From: Owenia fusiformis
Lineage: Eukaryota > Annelida > Polychaeta > Sabellida > Oweniidae
Direction of reading: 5' to 3'
Assembly (NCBI GenBank): GCA_903813345.2
Contig: CAIIXF020000310.1
Location: 1 to 25,000 of the forward strand
Length of the DNA: 25,000 nucleotides
The notes under the pieces were generated by a model. That model was given only the letters and a program-made list of their open reading frames with translations. It was not told the DNA's origin and searched no databases. The translations under genes were made by a program, and so were the position numbers. Positions 19,548 to 25,000 of the stretch are shown piece after piece. Position 1 is the stretch's first letter. Every line of letters starts with the position of its first letter.

Positions 19548-20053
19548 TTTTGCGCATCTTGTCGAGTCTTTGATCACCCACTTTTTATAGTAGGCGATCA
19601 CTGTACATACAGTGTATTTATCCAGGGACCTTTTTCTAAGCACTTATTTCGAAGCACTTATATAATTTTTCTTTGATTATACTGGTTAGTGACATTACAT
19701 AGTTCTGAATAGTTCTGATATGTATCAATGATATTATACCAAAGAGAACACAATGGCAACAAGAATACAATATTGAACAAAACAAAACATTGATAGGAAA
19801 TACAATAATGCACACTGTTTCAAATGGTTATATTTTAGCAATTTATCACAATTAATGATATCCTGGAACTGCTCCGCATACCCCTCACTACCGTAACCGT
19901 GACAATCGTAACTTTAACACGTTTATACTATATGTTATAAAAGTTGGTAGACATATTGTCATAAAATTCCTCTACAATCTGTAGCAATTTCATTACAAAA
20001 GAACTAAATCTCTTAAAATTAGAGTATTTGTATCTTTACTTTCCGGACACCCT
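19548..20053 (-). repeat. Right terminal inverted repeat of the 12.2-kb element
   Basis: The inner block 19548-19614 matches 8522-8588 of the left arm at 65 of 67 positions, including the CACTGTATGTACAGTG palindrome and GGGTGATCAAAGACTCGACA. The outer block 19972-20053 matches the left tip. The arm is about 220 bases shorter than the left one, so indels have accumulated between the blocks. No ATG follows the inner block on this side. Confidence 0.7.
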
Positions 20054-20631
20054 GTTATGTGGATTTTTATCTTACCAATCATGACTTAAATATTAATACG
20101 GGTATTTCCTATAATTAATATTATACTGGATTAAAATTACCAAATATGACTTTAGTATTAACATGGGTTAAAACCTATAATAAATTAAATACCGGATGTG
20201 ACAAATAAATAAAATCAATTATAATCTACCTACTTGATGTAGATATCTAAATGTTGGTCTGAATTTATCTTTGTGGAAAGATTGTATCCTTCAGTTGCTC
20301 TTTAACAAAACATGTGGGACAGTGTATCTATATATTACAAGATGTCCATCAGTCAGTCAGTCCGTCAGTCTGTCTGTCAGTCTGTCCGGAAGAATTCTCC
20401 AATACTAGTTGACAGATTTACTTCATATTTATCTGTTTATAGGAAAAATGTATATTGCTGAATACGCAATAAAAAAATTTCAAGATGGCTGCCACTTTTA
20501 AAATGGCTGGAATTTTTCGCAAAAATCTTATGTTTTTCATTGTAAACCAAAGTAATAAATATAATTAGAGAGATTTCGCACCTAGTGAAAGTACAACTTA
20601 TAACGTATACTTATACTTATAGGTAAACGTA
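20054..20631. repeat. Flanking sequence with a simple-repeat-bearing dispersed repeat
   Basis: At 20348-20392 lies a (GTCAGTCY)n-type run (CAGTCAGTCAGTCCGTCAG). It is followed by TTGACAGATTTACTTCATAT and by TTTCAAGATGGCTGCCACTT with AAAATGGCTGG. This is the same layout as the hairpin-start repeats, so it is a diverged relative. The 5' part (20054-20340) shows nothing recognisable. Confidence 0.5.
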
Positions 20632-20852
20632 CAAGGTGTTTCATAATGTGAGCTTTTCGTCAGGAAAGATCTTCTCGGACTGTAATAAATACAGGTCAAA
20701 GGGATGCCATTTTTACTTTCTTGAATTGTAGCATGTTTAGTTGATCCAAATGTGTTTGTCTAGAATAAAATAGGCTCATATATAGTACATATGCTATAGA
20801 CCCATCTCTTCTCAAATTGACTTTTTGGAGATGCTCATTATGAAACACCCTG
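20632..20852. mobile_element. 221-bp MITE with TA flanks
   Basis: CAAGGTGTTTCATAATGTGA at the left and, reversed, CAGGGTGTTTCATAATGAGC at the right form imperfect terminal inverted repeats of about 20 bases. Both are bordered by TA (20630-20631 and 20853-20854). The TA duplication and CAGGGTGTTTC tips are typical of non-autonomous Tc1/mariner-type elements. There is no coding content; the ATG-started frame at 20854 lies outside and is not supported. Confidence 0.7.
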
Positions 20853-21398
20853 TATGTCATATGTTGAGCTACTGAATGGGTCGTTTCCAGGAATTGCTAG
20901 AACCTATTGGTTTGATTGGTGTTTCAATTTGATGGTTAAAGTATTTGATTGGATACTGTTCCCACTCAGCCAATTAATTTCAAAAAATGCTTGCAGTCAA
21001 TTGTTCCACACACATGTAGGCAAATCTTTATACAGAGATCCAACTGTATACGTTATCATCTACGTAAATATACCGTTTTGTAAGTTCATTGAACTTATAC
21101 TGATCAAGAAACATTGAAATAATCAACTTGTTTATGTAATGACTCACTTTAAAGAATCATGACTCCCTTTAAAGATATGCTAGGCAGATAAGTAGGTCAG
21201 TATTACATAATCATGAAATGAATAAGTCTGAAAATACAATTGGTCAGAATGTACTTAAACCTGCTTGAAACTGAAAAACATTGCATGCTCTATTCCACAC
21301 AATTTGGAGGCTTTTGAAATTCGCAGTAACAATGAATAAGTGCCTGTATATAATCATTGCATAGAAAACACTTCATGTAGTGTTTATCAGATATACTA
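20853..21398. other. Unannotated stretch between two transposons
   Basis: The single open frame at 20854-21117 (87 codons, plus) is hydrophobic and lacks any recognisable motif or splice support; it is not called a gene. AATCATGACT occurs twice near 21150-21165 in a short tandem. Nothing else is seen. Confidence 0.45.
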
Positions 21399-21411
21399 GA
21401 GAGGTTAAGCT

Positions 21412-21655
21412 ACACGTATTTAACAAAACTTGAACGTGAACTTCAATGCGCGATCAGATAAATGACGTCAGATTTGTTTATTTCCTGTGGGCCAGCGTGA
21501 AGTTTACAAGTCTTTACATGAGATTATCATATTCGTGCAATTTACAGACGCGTATTCAACAAAGCATGAACATGTACTTCTATGCGCGCGCAGGAAAATG
21601 ACGTCAGATTAGTCTACTTTCTACAGGTAAGCGTGAAAATTACAGGTTTTTATGT
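21412..21655 (+). repeat. 136-bp subterminal tandem repeat with CRE-like palindromes
   Basis: Two diverged copies run in parallel: ACGTATTTAACAAAACTTGA / ACGCGTATTCAACAAAGCAT, AATGCGCG / TATGCGCG, AATGACGTCAGATT in both, GCCAGCGTGAAG / GGTAAGCGTGAAA and TACAAGTCTTTACATG / TACAGGTTTTTATG. Both carry TGACGTCA, the full CRE palindrome. They could serve as transposase-binding or promoter repeats. Confidence 0.6.
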
Positions 21656-22436
21656 TTAGATAAGGGATTACACGTCGCTCATTACGTGATTGATTTTAGC
21701 TATGTTCTAGGATGGCCTGGGAGCCCATATTTGATACAAACAATCTTACTTGTTATAAGTGTAAGCCCCAATCCTTAATTGGAAATAAGAATACATTTTA
21801 ATGAGTAAATGACAACTTCAAACGTAATCGTTTGTTCACTCCGTACAATATAAATAAGCAGTGCCAATTTGATACCCGGGGCTTGGTACAATATGGCTAC
21901 TAAACGAAATAAAATGAATACCAGGGCCTACGATTGCCTTATCACTACATTTGATTTGCCTGAATCTGAATGACCTGAATTGATTGCAAATTAAACAATT
22001 TCACAATTAATATGACACAAATGGTATATCACATCAGATGTGCAAATATAAAGTTTGCAATTGATTCAGGTCATACTTCAAATTAAAAGATTATACATTT
22101 TTTCATCATTTTTTCCTACAAAATGGCTATAGAAAAATGCTTCAAAAGCAACTTTTACACTTATGAAATACCATACAACTTTGTAAATCCAAAGATTATA
22201 CTGTTATGTTTCATTAATTAATAACATATTTGGATAAGATGTAGGGATGTGTATGATGCAAATGGATTTTGACGGACACACAAAGACTTCCTGGTATGGC
22301 ATCTCCCTGTACACTTTATGATTGAATAGTGTATATATAAGTGTAATGATAAAAGCAGTATATTTATTTTGAAAAATCAGATGAATTTATTTTGTTCATG
22401 GGGAGATCATAATGGAGGGCGCACTAGATCATTTAA
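21656..22436. repeat. Interior with a 21-bp-stem hairpin
   Basis: ATGACCTGAATTGATTGCAA (21970) pairs with the reverse complement at 22054-22074 with 19 of 21 matches and a 63-base spacer. The rest of the stretch shows no coding sequence or recognisable repeat. Confidence 0.5.
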
Positions 22437-23760
22437 TTATCCCATCGAACGAAGTTCGGAGGGATATAGGGAACGCCTCCGTCCGTCCGTCCGTCCATCC
22501 GTCCGTCCGGGCAATAACTCAAATACCGTTGGCCCGATTTTGTTCATATTTTGTACACATATACCCTATGGGGGTAGAAGTTCTGCTCGATAGCCGATTT
22601 TCAAAATGGCCGCTCATTTCAAAATGGCGGCCATTTTAGTGCCGATTGTACAGTAATTTAGGTGCAATATGTAAAACTGTAATAGCAATATGTTTTAAAT
22701 GTAAAAAAATTATAAAGGACATTAATTTTGTTCATATTTGGTATGTGAATACTATAAGCATTGCACACTTTTGGTAGAAGGCGGCCATTTTGAAAAATGG
22801 CCGCCATTTTAACGTATTTTACTATAACTCGAAAAGTAGTAGAGCGATTTTGTTCATATTTGGTATGTGAATACTATAAGCATGGCACACTGTCCTATGA
22901 CATTTTTGGTAGAAGGCGGCCATTTTGAAAAAAAAATTGAAAAATGGCCCCCATTTCAACGTATTTTACTATAACTCGAAAAGTAGTGGAGCGATTTTGT
23001 TCATATTTGGTATGTGAATACTATAAGCATGGCACACTGTCCTATGACACTTTTGGTAGAAGGTGGCCATTTTAAAAAAAAATTGTAAAATGGTCCCCAT
23101 TTTAACGTATTTTACTATAACTCGAAAAGAAGGGGAGCGATATTGTTTATATTTGGTATGTGAATACTATAAGCATAGCACACTGTCCTATGTCACTTTT
23201 GGTAGAAGGCGGCCATTTTGAAAAAATTTTGAAAAATGGCCGCCATTTTAACATATTTTACTATAACTCCAAAAGTAGTGGAGCGATTTTGTTCATGTTT
23301 GGTATGTGAACACTATAAGCATGGCACACTGTTTGTTTCTAATGACACTTTTGGTAGAAGGTGGCCATTTTGAAAAATGGCCGCTATTTTAACGTATTTT
23401 ACTATAACTCGAAAAGTAGTGGAGCGATTTTGTTCATATTTGATATTTGAATACTTTAAGCATGGCAAATTGTCTAATAAAACTTTGGGGAGTAGTCGGC
23501 CATTTTGAAAAATGGCCACCATTTTTATGTATGTTATTTTACAAGTATGTGTGCGATTTTTCAAAAACTTTAGAGATGGCTACTTAAAAGCATATTATTT
23601 CTCCTGATGACAACTTGGCTAGTGAGCAACCATTTTGAAAATGGTGGCCTTTCTGGTGTGTTGTTTTATGATATTTGCTATTCGTTTGTAAAAATGCCAG
23701 CCATTTCTGTTCAATGGGATTCGCTACGCTTTGGCGTTGCCATTGTTCTGGTTGTGGTTG
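22437..23760 (+). repeat. Hairpin-start dispersed repeat, copy 3, with 146-bp tandem array
   Basis: It starts TTATCCCATCGAACGAAGTTCGG, in which ATCCC/GGGAT and CGAAC/GTTCG form a hairpin, then a (CCGT)n run, then GGCAATAACTCAAATACCGT. From about 22728 to 23520 a unit of 141-147 bases repeats five to six times (AACGTATTTTACTATAACTC at 22811, 22958, 23104, 23250 and 23391). Each unit ends in a GGCGGCCATTTTGAAAAATGG-type inverted repeat. It ends with GGGATTCGCTACGCTTTGGC. The translated frames are repeat-derived. Confidence 0.75.
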
Positions 23761-23797
23761 AATATGAAATAAAGCAAAAATAAAAAACAATGTTTTT

Positions 23798-23866
23798 GAG
23801 CGACCAGATTCGATCCCAGGTCTAATGGACACGAGTCCGAAGTGCTATCCATTACACCATAGAGAC
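23798..23866 (-). pseudogene. Degenerate tRNA-like sequence (tRNA pseudogene or SINE head)
   Basis: On the minus strand the A box TGGTGTAATGG (23859-23849) and B box GGATCGAATCT (23817-23807) lie at tRNA spacing. The D arm GTGT-AATGGAT-GCAC folds, and the ACTCGTG loop suggests an arginine-type (TCG) ancestor. The acceptor ends do not pair and the anticodon and T stems have mismatches, so it is not a functional tRNA. It lies between the hairpin-start repeat and the right end of the 21399-24025 element. Confidence 0.5.
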
Positions 23867-24027
23867 ATGACTTTTAAATACGCTCACCACATAAATATAG
23901 CACCACGTCCACTGACATGGTTTCAGACGTGTAGCTTAACAGAACATTTTCTTAAACGTGTACTAGAGCGTGGACTTACGCGTTCAGGTTCACAGTTTGC
24001 ATTTATACGTGTAGCTTAACCTCTCTA

Positions 24028-24356
24028 TTGAGTTGACCAAAATACTCCTTTCTTTACTATATACTGGACTACATACTGGGACCCTTACATATACGTTACA
24101 GTACATATTGTAGAATTATCTCAAAAGAGCTTTGCAAAATCAACATCTTATACAATCAACATAAAAGACGGCTTGCCCAACCTTACAGGCAAACTATTAT
24201 AGACAAATTTGAAGATAAGACTGATATTGTCACATTGAATTATGATAATAAGTAAATAATATGTTTGTAATATTTTGCACCGGTATAACCAGTCCCAGTA
24301 GAATAAAACACAGCATTACCCTAAATTGTAGAAACATGAATATGTTTCGTATAATT
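24028..24356. other. Gap between two repeats
   Basis: A plus-strand frame lacking ATG stays open from 24037 to a stop at 24253-24255 (72 codons, ending DKFEDKTDIVTLNYDNK). I recognise no family and it has no clear splice signals apart from a possible acceptor TTACAG near 24102. It might be an exon or a fossil of an element; it is not called as a gene. Confidence 0.3.
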
Positions 24357-25000
24357 AATTATCCCATCGAACAAAGTTCGGAGGGATATAGGGAACGCCT
24401 CCGTCCGTCCGTCCGTCCGGGCAATAACTCAAATACCGTTGGCCCGATTTTGTTCATATTTTGTACACATATACCCTATGGGAGTAGAAGTCCTGCTCGA
24501 AAGCCGATTTTCAAAATGGCCGCTCATTTCAAAATGGCTGCCATTTTAGTGCCGAATTTACACTAATTAAGGTGCAATATGTAAAACTGTAATAGCAATA
24601 TGTTTTAGATGTAAAAAAATTATATAGGACATTAATAAAGCTAGAAATGTAGATATTAAAGAAGCACATGGCAGCCATCTTGAAAAATGGCAGCCTTTAC
24701 TCGTTATTTTACGAGTTTTGCTGTAACTCGAAAAGTAGTGGAGCGATTTTGTTCATATTTGGTATGTGAATACTATAAACATTGCACACTGTCTAAAGAC
24801 ACTTTTGGTAGAAGGTGGCCATTTTAAAAAATGGCCGCCATTTTAACCTATTTTACTATAACTCGAAAAGTAGTGAAGCAATTATGTTCATATTTGGTAT
24901 GTGAATAGAGCACTATTTTCTTTATCTAATAACCCTGACAGGACAGTCTGCGAGACTATAAATAACCCTGTGGGACAGGGAGTCCTGTGCGACAGGATGA
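24357..25000 (+). repeat. Hairpin-start dispersed repeat, copy 4 (runs to window edge)
   Basis: It has the same start as copy 3 (TTATCCCATCGAACAAAGTTCGG, (CCGT)n, GGCAATAACTCAAATACCGT). Two tandem-unit copies follow, with AACTCGAAAAGTAGTG and GGCCATTTT-AAAATGGCC. Near 24905 the repeat breaks off and a different sequence with two ATAACCCTG-GGACAG-GTC units (24926 and 24963) begins. Whether the repeat ends there or is interrupted cannot be told. Confidence 0.65.

Larger units (their letters stand above)
7868..20053. mobile_element. Putative 12.2-kb inverted-repeat DNA element with three gene candidates
   Basis: The two ends are mutual reverse complements. AGGGTGTCCGGAAAGTAAAG starts the left end (7868) and, read on the minus strand, the right end (20053). 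The first 28 bases are identical and about 73 of the outer 82 match by hand. A further block, 8522-8588 against 19614-19548, matches at 65 of 67. Similarity between these blocks is patchy. The arms have no outward-facing end at their inner side, so they read as the long termini of one element rather than two small MITEs. Inside are a zinc-finger-like gene (+), a large decayed gene (+) and a spliced MADS-like gene (-). Target duplication is unclear: TA precedes TAGGGTGT on the left, TT follows ACACCCTG on the right. The CAGGGTGT-style tip resembles Tc1/mariner ends, but size and gene content do not. Confidence 0.65.
21399..24025. mobile_element. 2.6-kb TA-flanked inverted-repeat element, non-autonomous
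   Basis: GAGAGGTTAAGCTACACGTA at 21399 is matched perfectly in reverse complement at 24025, over 21 bases, with TA on both outer sides (21397-21398 and 24026-24027). A further inward copy of ACGTGTAGCTTAAC occurs at about 23927. The left subterminal region has a 136-bp direct repeat, each copy holding TGACGTCAGAT (21463 and 21599). The interior is filled by a hairpin-start repeat (22437-23760), a small hairpin (21970-22074) and a degenerate tRNA-like sequence. No transposase is present. Confidence 0.75.

Noticed and set aside
7868-20053. Assignment to Polinton/Maverick because of long termini starting AG
   Set aside because: No six-base target duplication and no polymerase, integrase, packaging ATPase or capsid-like frame seen.
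20854-21117. 87-codon frame right of the MITE
   Set aside because: No recognisable domain, hydrophobic by AT-rich composition, no exon signals.
24037-24255. 72-codon open frame without ATG, ending VTLNYDNK
   Set aside because: A second frame is also open across the same stretch, and no family or splice pair could be recognised.

Overview
The window looks like nuclear DNA of a marine invertebrate, most likely a lophotrochozoan and perhaps a mollusc. It is AT-rich and repeat-dense, with split genes that use GT-AG introns. It also holds tRNA-derived SINE material and dispersed repeats that begin with a hairpin and carry ATGGCCGCCAT palindromes. The phylum is an inference from repeat style; no species is claimed.

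Layout. Positions 1-4301 are intron or intergenic sequence holding one dispersed repeat that is interrupted by a family of CCCAGATAGCAC-ended palindromic elements (1891-3740). Positions 4302-5964 carry three consecutive exons of a gamma-tubulin complex component 4 (TUBGCP4) orthologue on the plus strand, with splice phases that agree. No later TUBGCP4 exon is visible, so everything from 5965 to 25000 appears to lie in one intron or downstream of a broken gene.

The main object is a putative 12.2-kb element at 7868-20053, bounded by inverted repeats. The outer 82 bp match at about 73 positions, and a second block further in matches at 65 of 67. It holds three gene candidates: (i) a small two-exon zinc-finger-like protein on the plus strand (8595-9514); (ii) a decayed, apparently intronless reading frame of roughly 1000 codons on the plus strand (11583-16766), with zinc-ribbon cysteines, a CDGLPY motif and a PGPGHIEMNM motif, broken by two TGA codons, three frameshifts and a 2.1-kb nested repeat insertion; (iii) an intact three-exon gene on the minus strand (18919-17393) encoding 198 residues with what looks like a divergent MADS-type DNA-binding segment. 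Two copies of a GGCAATTGCC-centred palindrome sit just upstream of gene (iii). The working model is an undescribed large DNA transposon coding for a big catalytic-type protein plus small DNA-binding partners. The large protein is now dead here while the MADS-like gene is still open.

From 20054 to the end the window is mobile DNA: a 221-bp MITE with TA flanks (20632-20852), a 2.6-kb TA-flanked inverted-repeat element (21399-24025) containing CRE-like palindromes, a tandem 146-bp repeat and a degenerate tRNA-like sequence, and a further copy of the hairpin-start repeat running off the right edge. The many remaining short open frames are translations of repeats and are not annotated as genes.
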